Source: a virus. From it: 63,366 bases of DNA. Both the position numbers and the translations under genes were made by a program. The stretch covers positions 1-63,366 of the IMG/VR virus record IMGVR_UViG_3300042894_005834; one strand, written 5' to 3'. Below are positions 14,782-22,975 of this stretch, one piece after another (the stretch's first letter is position 1; each line of letters begins with the position of its first letter). The notes under the pieces are model-generated. The model was not told where the DNA came from. It searched no databases and saw nothing but the letters and a program-made list of their open reading frames with translations.

Positions 14782-15531
14782 TCAATCTCGAAGAGATTTA
14801 AGTGCCGCATCGACACTAGATAGCTCTTCAAATTTAGTAACACCTTCACTGTCATCTGGTGCTTCACCAGCTTCACCGCTGTTAAGAAATTGTTCTAGCA
14901 TAAGTTTAATTTCTTCAACTGGTCGGCGCTTATGTAGCTTATCAAAGTCAGGAATACGAGCAAGAATATCTTTACAAGATTCTGGATCCATATCCTTACA
15001 CATAGGACTAGAACGACGCTTTAGGACAAGCTTAGTTTCTGGGTATTTCTTTCCACCAGCTTTCTTACCATACTCTAGATCGATATCTACGCCTTCATCT
15101 AGGTCAGTGACGTCACCATATTCTGGATTAAGAACTGTCTCAATCAGGAATTGATAAGTTGTCTTGCTATAGCCCCAAATCTTGGGTCCATCTTTCTCAT
15201 CATTACGAATAAGAACTGGGGAGAAAAAGCGCTGCTTCTTGACCATCTTTGAAGCCAACTCACGCGATTCTTCATCTTTATCGTTGTAAAGCTTGCTAAC
15301 AAATTCACAGATTGGGCAGGCTTCTCCAAAATTTCCTTTTGGACAAAGGATGCTTTCTTTTCCAAATCCATAGTGGAAGAAGAAAGACTTAAAAGGATCT
15401 CCATCTGGTGTAGGAAGGATTCGGATTGTTTGAACTCCTTCTTGTGGCGACCAGAACTTAGCATTCTGTTGTTTGCCACCTCCCTTAAGAGTATCAAGTT
15501 TATTACGCATTTTTGAAATATCAATAGCCAT
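14782..15531 (-). CDS. gp32-like single-stranded DNA-binding protein, 249 aa
   Basis: Coats single-stranded DNA at the fork. The T4 gp32 layout is visible: basic N-terminal arm (MAIDISKMRNKLDTLKGG), OB-fold start (FWSPQEGVQTIRILP), zinc region with HYGF...CPKGNFGEACPICEF, and an acidic C-terminal tail ending in a short helix (SSVDAALKSLRD). The frame opens four codons earlier, but GGAG lies 7 nt before the ATG at 15531, so that start is chosen. It has its own promoter and terminator. Confidence 0.92.
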   Translation of the reverse strand: MAIDISKMRNKLDTLKGGGKQQNAKFWSPQEGVQTIRILPTPDGDPFKSFFFHYGFGKESILCPKGNFGEACPICEFVSKLYNDKDEESRELASKMVKKQRFFSPVLIRNDEKDGPKIWGYSKTTYQFLIETVLNPEYGDVTDLDEGVDIDLEYGKKAGGKKYPETKLVLKRRSSPMCKDMDPESCKDILARIPDFDKLHKRRPVEEIKLMLEQFLNSGEAGEAPDDSEGVTKFEELSSVDAALKSLRD

Positions 15532-15600
15532 TTTTTTCTCCATTACAGCCGCAATTGGCCGGGTTAATACACGGTCGGCGTTTATTCCGACCGCAAAGTG

Positions 15601-15629
15601 ATCTTAGCACACACCAGAATGCTTGTCAA
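15601..15629 (-). promoter_or_regulatory. sigma70-like promoter with extended -10 for SSB
   Basis: Minus strand TTGACA (15624-15629), 17-nt spacer ending TGC, then TAAGAT (15601-15606). The expected start leaves a leader of about 63 nt before the SSB ATG at 15531. The -35 overlaps the 3' end of the FtsZ/tubulin-like gene. Confidence 0.78.
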
Positions 15630-16468
15630 GCACTGAGATCGACATTTTGTAATATGTGTGTGCTAACTTCCATATAAGTATAATTATCTGTATACTCATT
15701 TTGATAGATTCCGAAACCTCCAGTAACATTTTCGGCTAATCTATCTTTAACTTGAATTTTAATTTTCTGCAAAAGCTTTCCATCTTTTTCAAGTTGAATC
15801 TTACTCATCGAGTAATAAAAGAATTTATTTGTTATATTATTTAAATTATAAAACAAAGATTCTTTGCCTGTTTTTGGATCTAGTGTTCCAAAAGTTGTTA
15901 TTTTATTTATGTCTAAAGTTTGTGGATTTGTTATCGTAACAGGTTCGATATGCTTAAAAACATTTATCATATGTATTGTCGACACTATTGCTTGATTGAT
16001 TTTTTGATGATAAACAGCAATCGGGGCTTCACCAATTATTTCTTCCATAGAAAGGTTGTCTACTAAATATAACTTATCAAACAAACCAGATCTTGCATAT
16101 TCTTGCAAGATATTAAATGTTATCTTTTCTTGTAGAAGTTTTTTATGCGATATCAGATTTAAATCTGGTCTAACATATAGTATTGATATTCTTGTATGTT
16201 TTATTTGCTCTAATATGGCTAAGGTAGCACCGGTTATATCAGAAGAACCAACTAGAACAAACAATACCTCATCTTCTAAGTCTTTAAAAAAGAGTTTTAA
16301 ATCCGGACACTTCTCTTCATATAATTCTGGCGATTTAAGATCTGGCAGACTTATCGAACGCTCTGATGCAGGTAAATTTACACCGATTTTATAAACGGTA
16401 TATTGTTCATACGATGAGAACAAATCAGCGATTCGATTTCCGCCATTTCCTAATCCGATTACATCCAT
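15626..16468 (-). CDS. FtsZ/tubulin-superfamily-like protein, 280 aa (remote)
   Basis: Not recognised as a named gene, but its layout parallels FtsZ/tubulin. Strand 1 with a Gly-rich turn: MDVIGLGNGGNRIADLF (5-12, like GxGGxGxN). Strand 4 and the T4-loop position: LFVLVGSSDITGATLAIL (69-86), where FtsZ has GGGTGTG. Then ISILYVRPD, a long helix LQEKITFNILQEYARSG, the strand LFDKLYLVDN, and a helix-7-like IAVYHQKINQAIVSTIHMIN with an Asn at 158. Residues 175-280 would be a second alpha/beta domain. The canonical T4 signature is degenerate, so GTP binding is uncertain. AAGGA before the ATG lies within the polymerase gene, which it overlaps by 10 nt. Confidence 0.6.
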   Translation of the reverse strand: MDVIGLGNGGNRIADLFSSYEQYTVYKIGVNLPASERSISLPDLKSPELYEEKCPDLKLFFKDLEDEVLFVLVGSSDITGATLAILEQIKHTRISILYVRPDLNLISHKKLLQEKITFNILQEYARSGLFDKLYLVDNLSMEEIIGEAPIAVYHQKINQAIVSTIHMINVFKHIEPVTITNPQTLDINKITTFGTLDPKTGKESLFYNLNNITNKFFYYSMSKIQLEKDGKLLQKIKIQVKDRLAENVTGGFGIYQNEYTDNYTYMEVSTHILQNVDLSA

Positions 16469-17661
16469 GACGCATTCCTTGTTTTATCTTCTTGCATATT
16501 TCCGAAATCGGTTCCAAAAGAAACATTAACAGGAAAGACCCCAAGCTTATTATTAGACATAACGTTAATAGCATCATTAACGATCTCTCTGTCATTATTG
16601 GTAATATCAAGAAATATGGCATCGTGTATAATAAATGGTATAAAGCTTTTGCTGTTGTGGATACTTAGCAGTTGATCAATTTCTAGCGCCTGTAACAGCA
16701 CCAAATCGGCTGTGGTCGATTGCACAAGATAGTTAAGAGCGTGGAAGGGGTCTGCTTCAATTCTTCGTCCAAATGGATTCTGGATGGTTTTTCCGTCATA
16801 AAACTTATCTAACAATAATTTTGTTTCAAACAACTCTGAGAACTTTTCATATTCAGCACTTCGTGAACCATAAAGCCAAGCAAACAATCCCTTCTTTGCT
16901 TGTTCTCTAGTAATTCCTAGCTTATTAGCATTCCATTCGTGTAAATCGCCTTTAGGTTGTTCTTTTCCAGCTAATGAAAGTAAAGTTCTTGCTTCTGCTG
17001 CATTGTAATCGATTTCAACAAAAAGATCGTTTGTTGGCTTAACTAAGGAACGATAATCAGAGTTCATCGTTAATATAGGAAAGCTTTTTGCTATTGAACT
17101 TAATCTGCCTGTTTTGGTTCCAAACTGATTATAATTAACTGATCTACTGTAATTCTTAAGATTATCTATAAATTCATTAGTTTTAACGATCTTATTAAGA
17201 GAATTTTTATTAAGATCTAGTTTTAGATCTCTTGATCTGATCTTACAGATCAATTTTTCAAGTTTTAAGTAGAAAGAATAATTTGATGGTTTTGGATAGT
17301 TGACAAAAACACTATCGACGATTTGACTTTTAAGTTCGCAATATTCAAGCAAGAATTGCGTAGGAACAAGATCAAAAAAGCAATTGTCTTCTAAATTTAA
17401 TTTAGCTTCTGTAAAAGAACGAAAAAAAGCATCTAGCTTTTTATTTTGATCAACCAACTGATTTTTAAGGTTTTCTGGGCATATCTGTTCTATGGACTTG
17501 CCTTCAACCCACAGATGGCCAAACATAATCTCTTCGTCATCAAAGGTCGATGAATACTTCCAAGTATGCGTCAAGCCTACCGGTAGTTTGTTGAAGTAAA
17601 GTTTGCCATTGGTATAGATTCCTTTGCACTGTTCTTTGTCGTCAAGTGTTATAAAAGACAA
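16459..17661 (-). CDS. family-A DNA polymerase, polymerase domain only, 400 aa
   Basis: Replicative or repair DNA polymerase. Family-A motifs: TGRLSS (185-189), motif A EIDYNAAEARTL (catalytic Asp218), motif B with Arg252, Lys256, Phe260 and Tyr264 at exact PolA spacing, QSTTADL (314-320), and motif C IIHDAIFLD (His346, Asp347, with Ala348 where PolA has Glu). Neither a 3'-5' exonuclease nor a 5' nuclease domain is present; the protein is far shorter than PolA or T7 polymerase. The frame starts with TTG at 17661, supported by GAGG 5 nt upstream and no nearby ATG. Such stand-alone polymerase domains occur in phage RM378. Confidence 0.9.
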   Translation of the reverse strand: MSFITLDDKEQCKGIYTNGKLYFNKLPVGLTHTWKYSSTFDDEEIMFGHLWVEGKSIEQICPENLKNQLVDQNKKLDAFFRSFTEAKLNLEDNCFFDLVPTQFLLEYCELKSQIVDSVFVNYPKPSNYSFYLKLEKLICKIRSRDLKLDLNKNSLNKIVKTNEFIDNLKNYSRSVNYNQFGTKTGRLSSIAKSFPILTMNSDYRSLVKPTNDLFVEIDYNAAEARTLLSLAGKEQPKGDLHEWNANKLGITREQAKKGLFAWLYGSRSAEYEKFSELFETKLLLDKFYDGKTIQNPFGRRIEADPFHALNYLVQSTTADLVLLQALEIDQLLSIHNSKSFIPFIIHDAIFLDITNNDREIVNDAINVMSNNKLGVFPVNVSFGTDFGNMQEDKTRNASWM

Positions 17662-17668
17662 GTTAACC

Positions 17669-18901
17669 TCAATAAAAACGAAAATTGCGCTGCAAGCGAT
17701 CTGATCCGCCTGGTACTTTCGTCAATGGAGCAATATACTTCATCGCTCCCGCAAAGTCAAGGGCTTCTTTGATGTTAACAAAATTGTCGACTATATTTAA
17801 AAATCTTGGGTTATCCCAAGAATAGTTTTGTTCACGTCCTTTTACAAAAACATAGAGTTTCATAAACATGTGATCGAATTTCTTTTGATTAGAAACATCT
17901 TGAACGTTTATAAAGTTTAAATTATAAAATTTGTAATCAACGATAGTATTACCACTTTTTTCACATATATTAATAATTGGCTCTACTAGTGTTTTTTGGT
18001 TTACAATCCAAGTGTTATAAAATTGCAATAAGTAAAATCTTAGCAAAGTTAAATCATAGCTATATGCCTTAATATAATTAACATCATAGAGATTATCTTG
18101 CGTTAAACCATAGTTGTCCATATATGGCTTCATTGCTGGAGAATCAATGTCTGCCCACAATCTCCATGGAATATGTTTATCAGGGAAAAATCCAAATTTG
18201 GTTGCAGTTTTTTTAAAAAGCGCGTAATTTGGGTCTGCTAAAAAAACAGAATATTTTAGCGCGTCACTTGTTTTATCAAGTCGCTTAACATCAAAACACA
18301 AACCTGATATTTGTGGATCAACCATTCGCGAACTAATGTAACTTGAATAAAGTATAGGAATCGTAGGAGTTGCCGAATCTACATAATCTGTGAATTCATT
18401 AACAAATTGATCAAAGTTTTTAATCTTAATATTTTTCTCGATAATATGTAATTTTAAATTGTCGTAAATCCCCGACATATAATAAAAATACATCTTACCT
18501 GGATCTAGCCAACTAGTACTCGCAACTACGTTCTGTATGATACCCGTATTGGCTGTTTTGCCGATCTTTTTTAAATATTCCCAATAGCTGGTGAATTCTC
18601 TATAAGCATCAGAAACGAAATCCAGTAATTTAACTTGCTGATCTTGAGAAATGTTAATTGTCTTTAGTTTCGCTTGATCTACTACAATTGAAGTATGCTG
18701 TAAATCAACTCGCCCATAGAATTGTTTTTCATACAATATATTGATGGGTTTATTGTCAGAATATAAAGGATTTGTAAAAGATTTTATTTCATATAATTTT
18801 TTTTGATAATATGAAGACAAAGATTTATTCTCATTGTTTCCTGTTGGATTCAAATTAGTATTTAATAGTGGCTCATATGCTTCTTTGTTCATTTTTTTCA
18901 T
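17669..18901 (-). CDS. hypothetical structural or baseplate-region protein, 410 aa
   Basis: Begins MKKMNKEAYEPLLNTNLNPT. It is Asn/Tyr/Phe-rich with many aromatic stretches (SYYQKKLYEI; LLRFYLLQFYNTW) and no membrane segment, Walker motif or metal site. The ATG overlaps the hub-protein stop as ATGA, with TGGAG 11 nt upstream, so it is probably co-expressed with the baseplate hub. I do not recognise the family; a baseplate or tail-assembly role is inferred from position only. Confidence 0.7.
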   Translation of the reverse strand: MKKMNKEAYEPLLNTNLNPTGNNENKSLSSYYQKKLYEIKSFTNPLYSDNKPINILYEKQFYGRVDLQHTSIVVDQAKLKTINISQDQQVKLLDFVSDAYREFTSYWEYLKKIGKTANTGIIQNVVASTSWLDPGKMYFYYMSGIYDNLKLHIIEKNIKIKNFDQFVNEFTDYVDSATPTIPILYSSYISSRMVDPQISGLCFDVKRLDKTSDALKYSVFLADPNYALFKKTATKFGFFPDKHIPWRLWADIDSPAMKPYMDNYGLTQDNLYDVNYIKAYSYDLTLLRFYLLQFYNTWIVNQKTLVEPIINICEKSGNTIVDYKFYNLNFINVQDVSNQKKFDHMFMKLYVFVKGREQNYSWDNPRFLNIVDNFVNIKEALDFAGAMKYIAPLTKVPGGSDRLQRNFRFY

Positions 18902-21696
18902 TTAACAATTGCTCCATCTATAATTGTATCTGGTGACACTTTAACCATTTCTTTTTCACCATCATTAATTAAGCCATCGCCAAATGCAGACCAAACAGCT
19001 TTTAGTTCAGTTTTAAAATCACCAATTTCAACTGTGTTCTGAACTTCTGTAACCAGATAATAGCCGCCAAGACCCAACTCGCGTAATAAGTTTTGAGTGT
19101 CTTCAATGCCACCCAGACCAGGATACACAGGTGATAAAAAGATATATGTTCCTGCTTGAAAAGAAGTATTTCCAAACAGTTCAACGTTAACATTATATCT
19201 TTCTCTTATAACTTTTGAAATAACGCGACCTTCGCCAGTGGAAGCCAAGATATTATCTGCTCTACGATGTGGATTATCAATTCTAGAAAATTTAAGATTT
19301 CTTATTGTTCCTTTACTATCTCCAGCATAAAGATGCATTATACCATCTTCTCTGTCTTTTTCGTAATTTACAACTCTTTCATACGGTGCTTCACTCATAC
19401 AATATATAATCATATAATCTTTGTTTGGAATATAATCTTTACTTGTAGGATCGTGATCTCTTTCTGAGAATATTGCCTGTGTTTTCAAAGTCTCTAGAAC
19501 ATCTTGCGATATTCTAAAACCGCCGCCTCTTGGTTGCACTGTGCTATTTACACTATTTAAACTAGACGGTGAATTGAAATAAGTATAATTTCCAATATTA
19601 GCTTTAAAAGCTAGTTCGTTTTTTGGACTAGTGATTGCCGTATAATGCTCAATTGAAACTCTAGCTTTTTGCTTTGGCGTATTAGGATATACATCACTTG
19701 TTAATGCATTAACAAAAAGGTCATTTACTAATGTTGATATAAAGTCGCTTAAAGTCATTTGATCTCTGTTCTTGGTTACGATTGTTTCGTTAAACCAATT
19801 AGCAAAATCTTTATATGATATTGGTATATCGCCAATATTGATAGTAGTTGGTTTTCCATCATAAACTTTTACTATTTTTGAGCCTCCTTGTGTTGCGCCT
19901 TCAATCTTATCGTGTATTTTATATGTTTTTCCATTATCAACTAAACTACCATAGTCCATATAAGTCATCGGCCCTAAGATAGTTCTTACTTTTTTATTAA
20001 TAAAATTTGGGTTCTTTTTATTGGTATCCAAAATAGGATCCATAATTGCTTCAATTAAAGAGCTTAAATAAAAAAATGAAAAATGTTTTGTACCCGAGCG
20101 GGCTAGTGATGCGTTTTCTAATTCTCCACCAACAGATAGTTGAAAAAAATCATTGCTAGCTGCTGTTACTTCTTGATCATTGGCTATACTAGACTCAAGA
20201 GCTGTCTTTCTTGATACTCTGCCACCGCTAGTATCAGATGCTTGTTGCAATACAGCACTGGCTTCATCCAAATTTGGAGTTGACGTACTGGCCACTTCAA
20301 CAGTAGCGGTTTTAAAATCAGTCTTAGTTGAATCTGATGTTTGAAAGCCAGCAATTTTTTCATCGCGTGCGTTAACTTTGGCATTATAATCTTCTATGTC
20401 TTTGATCTTTACAACGTTAGTTAAATCAGTAGTACCTCTAGCTTCTGTTATATACTTAATTAAATCTTCATGATAGCTAAAAAGATGGACTTGCTTTTTC
20501 TGTAACATTCTAGTAGCCATATAATTAAACTTTGCTTTTTTTGAAGATTGTATGGTAGCTTCTAACTTTTCTTTCAAAGATTTAGATCTTTTATCATTAT
20601 CGCCAGTGGTACCTTGTATATCAAATATATTTACGCCAGTGACACGTTCAATCAAGCCACGTTTGTCGACAGCTTCTGGTTTCGCCATTTCTTTTTCTAA
20701 TTCTTCTGCTACCTTAATATCGTTTTTAATTTGTTCAATTAAAGCTTCAAATGCAGGGCCAACCGTTAATACGTTGGCACGTTCTAAATTACGAGCATTC
20801 ATATCTGCTCTGCCAAAATAATCAATACTTAAATCAACTGAGCCGTTTTCATTAAAATCTATAGTGTGACTTACAAACTGTAAGAACATTGTTTCTTTTT
20901 GTTCTTTAAGAGCAGATATGAATAGATCCATATCTGCCCTGGAATTGTTTTGTCTTATACTTTCAAGTCCAGCTTCACTGATTTCCCAGCCAACAACCAT
21001 TTTAATAACATATTGGTCTGGATCATAAACAGCTGTCCCTTGTCCTGTTTCTTTTCTCCAGTCTTTTCTTTGATAAAGAAGATCTTGTATCGCAACATCT
21101 AATATGGTACCGTCTTCTGTTAATACGGCATTTCTTGACTTCATAAATTCTTGTATATTTTGCAAGTGAATATTCATATTCACGCGAAAGCTACTCATAT
21201 TAGCTTCATTTTTTGGATTATGTTTCCAATTAACAGAAGTCAAACCAGCACCGGTACCCAAACCAAGTCCTGAACGATAAATATCATCTATGCCAGTTGC
21301 TCTGGTTTCAAAAGGAATTTCTAGTATTATTTCTTTATCAGTGATCGGATTAAGAAAGACTTTATATAATCTTATCGTTGGTACTAAACTGGAAAGCTCA
21401 AAAGTCGACATTCTAAGAAGAATGTCATTCTTTTTTGGATCACCTTTTAGTAAATTCATAAATTTACTTGGCGTTTTTGTATCGATTAAACAGATACTAG
21501 ATAATCCAGCATCTTTGTCTTTATCTTCTATTATCTGGTTCGCCCGATCTATAGCAGTCTGAGAGGGATTAACAGTATCTCTTATACCGATATCAGAACG
21601 ATTTTTAGTAAGCTCTTTTAAATGAAATAGCAATAAGCCCTGTTCATCTAATACCAGAGCTTTTTTTTCATCAGCTTTTTCGTTTCCATCTGCCAT
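18898..21696 (-). CDS. baseplate hub-like protein, 932 aa
   Basis: Large tail protein. The C-terminal ~100 residues (FGNTSFQAGTYIFLSP; LRELGLGGYYLVTEVQ; IGDFKTELKAVWSAFGDG) match the closing strands of hub and gpD-type proteins at the tail tip. The middle (about 330-540) is helical and charged with many small residues, possibly an inserted domain. The frame opens with a GTG three codons earlier, but GGTGAT before the ATG at 21696 supports that start. It lies next to the LysM/gp53-like gene, as expected for baseplate. It is unusually long, and no lysozyme domain is visible. Confidence 0.68.
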   Translation of the reverse strand: MADGNEKADEKKALVLDEQGLLLFHLKELTKNRSDIGIRDTVNPSQTAIDRANQIIEDKDKDAGLSSICLIDTKTPSKFMNLLKGDPKKNDILLRMSTFELSSLVPTIRLYKVFLNPITDKEIILEIPFETRATGIDDIYRSGLGLGTGAGLTSVNWKHNPKNEANMSSFRVNMNIHLQNIQEFMKSRNAVLTEDGTILDVAIQDLLYQRKDWRKETGQGTAVYDPDQYVIKMVVGWEISEAGLESIRQNNSRADMDLFISALKEQKETMFLQFVSHTIDFNENGSVDLSIDYFGRADMNARNLERANVLTVGPAFEALIEQIKNDIKVAEELEKEMAKPEAVDKRGLIERVTGVNIFDIQGTTGDNDKRSKSLKEKLEATIQSSKKAKFNYMATRMLQKKQVHLFSYHEDLIKYITEARGTTDLTNVVKIKDIEDYNAKVNARDEKIAGFQTSDSTKTDFKTATVEVASTSTPNLDEASAVLQQASDTSGGRVSRKTALESSIANDQEVTAASNDFFQLSVGGELENASLARSGTKHFSFFYLSSLIEAIMDPILDTNKKNPNFINKKVRTILGPMTYMDYGSLVDNGKTYKIHDKIEGATQGGSKIVKVYDGKPTTINIGDIPISYKDFANWFNETIVTKNRDQMTLSDFISTLVNDLFVNALTSDVYPNTPKQKARVSIEHYTAITSPKNELAFKANIGNYTYFNSPSSLNSVNSTVQPRGGGFRISQDVLETLKTQAIFSERDHDPTSKDYIPNKDYMIIYCMSEAPYERVVNYEKDREDGIMHLYAGDSKGTIRNLKFSRIDNPHRRADNILASTGEGRVISKVIRERYNVNVELFGNTSFQAGTYIFLSPVYPGLGGIEDTQNLLRELGLGGYYLVTEVQNTVEIGDFKTELKAVWSAFGDGLINDGEKEMVKVSPDTIIDGAIVK

Positions 21697-21697
21697 A

Positions 21698-22039
21698 TCA
21701 ATCACCCATAATTTCTAATATTTTATTCAAAGGTTTTGGAATATATACTGTATTTCCAACTTCATAGTGTGCTTCTGTTGGTTTTTTATTATACCAAGCT
21801 ATAATCCACCATAATGTGGCATCATCATAGTGTTCATAGGCTAATTTATATAGACGATCACCAGCTTTCCAGATGTGTGTATAGATTTGTAGTTGCGATA
21901 ATAAGTTTGCGTCAATATGATCAAATTTTGGAGTAACATATTGAACAATATAATTTACATCTCTTTTTTCAAAATGTTCTTTGTATTCGTCACTATTGTT
22001 TTTGAATTTTTGTTTTGAATTATATCTAGAAAATGTCAT
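21698..22039 (-). CDS. gp53-like baseplate wedge protein with LysM-type domain, 113 aa
   Basis: The C-terminal half is LysM-like: HIWKAGDRLYKLAYEHYDDA, LWWIIAWYNKKP, then VGNTVYIPKPL. T4 gp53 (baseplate wedge) carries the same domain in the same relative position, so a wedge component that helps close the baseplate is likely. The protein is shorter than T4 gp53 (about 196 aa). AGGACTT precedes the ATG. It sits between the hub protein and a probable tube-initiator protein. Confidence 0.75.
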   Translation of the reverse strand: MTFSRYNSKQKFKNNSDEYKEHFEKRDVNYIVQYVTPKFDHIDANLLSQLQIYTHIWKAGDRLYKLAYEHYDDATLWWIIAWYNKKPTEAHYEVGNTVYIPKPLNKILEIMGD

Positions 22040-22049
22040 ATATTAAGTC

Positions 22050-22958
22050 CTATTTGTTTTTCTTATAATTAATATTTGCCATACCATACGGAAAATATTC
22101 ATCTTCTTCAAAACCAGCAGCTCCTTCTGAACCCTTTGGTTGACCAAATACGTGATTTTGTAATTTTTCACCAGAAACTGCTACAGTATTACTCCACCCA
22201 AGTTCACTGGTATGAATAACTGTTATATTAAGATTAACGGTAAAAAGCTTAGGCACCAGTTTAGAACGTATGAAATGAAAGCCTTGGTCCAGATCTGGGG
22301 CAAAGTTTACCTCGCTGACGATACCAACCAAAGAATCACCAACATCATTAAATTTGTCTGCGTTATATTCTGAATTTATCTCGCCAATCCAGTTCATAAA
22401 TTTAATATACAAAAGAGGTGGAGAACTCATAAACCTGGCGGTTTCTCCTTTTGCCGCAGCAGTTTGAAAGCTGACCGAATTTTCTCTAGCGGCGACGGCG
22501 TTAGCTATATCTCTTTCCATACTGAATGTACCCTCGTTAGTCTGGTCTATACTTTGTGGTGGTTTTGCAAGAGTAGCTATATTAACAGTTTCATACACGG
22601 GATATTGCATAGTTATCAATTTTTGAAGTTCAAAGAAGTTCAAATCCGCTTCTTCAGTTGAATTAGATGGAACATCAAAGGCTACAGAAATAGTTCTTTG
22701 AGTATTTTTATAAGTTTGGATTGCATCCATTCTTCCGAAGGTTTCTTTTGCATTCCAGTTAACTTTAAAATTATCTTTAAACTCTGTAAGAAAAGCTTTG
22801 AAGGTTGCTTGGCTATCGTTTGTACCAACCTTAAGAGATGTCCTGATTGTTGGAACGTGATAGAATTGTATAACAGCGCCGTTTTTGGCAGAACCAATAC
22901 CGTTTCTGAAATCTTTACCTGAAAGATTATCTGTTATGTCATTATCATAAAACGCCAT
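22050..22958 (-). CDS. baseplate/tail-tube initiator-like structural protein, 302 aa
   Basis: Begins MAFYDNDITDNLSGKDFRNG and contains TQRTISVAFDVPSNSTEEAD then FFELQKLITMQYPVYE, a pattern I associate with tube-initiator or baseplate proteins ('I-S-x-x-F-x-V-P ... L-x-x-L-x-x-M-x-Y-P-x-Y'). A middle part of about 50 residues is Ala/Ser-rich. AGGAGA precedes the ATG. It lies between tape measure and gp53-like genes, matching where gp48/gp54-type proteins act. The exact T4 counterpart is uncertain. Confidence 0.6.
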   Translation of the reverse strand: MAFYDNDITDNLSGKDFRNGIGSAKNGAVIQFYHVPTIRTSLKVGTNDSQATFKAFLTEFKDNFKVNWNAKETFGRMDAIQTYKNTQRTISVAFDVPSNSTEEADLNFFELQKLITMQYPVYETVNIATLAKPPQSIDQTNEGTFSMERDIANAVAARENSVSFQTAAAKGETARFMSSPPLLYIKFMNWIGEINSEYNADKFNDVGDSLVGIVSEVNFAPDLDQGFHFIRSKLVPKLFTVNLNITVIHTSELGWSNTVAVSGEKLQNHVFGQPKGSEGAAGFEEDEYFPYGMANINYKKNK

Positions 22959-22975
22959 TTATAGTGTCTCCTATG

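Noticed and set aside
18898-21696. Lysozyme domain in the baseplate hub (as in T4 gp5)
   Set aside because: No GH24 or other muralytic motif is visible; the long middle region is charged helix and beta structure.
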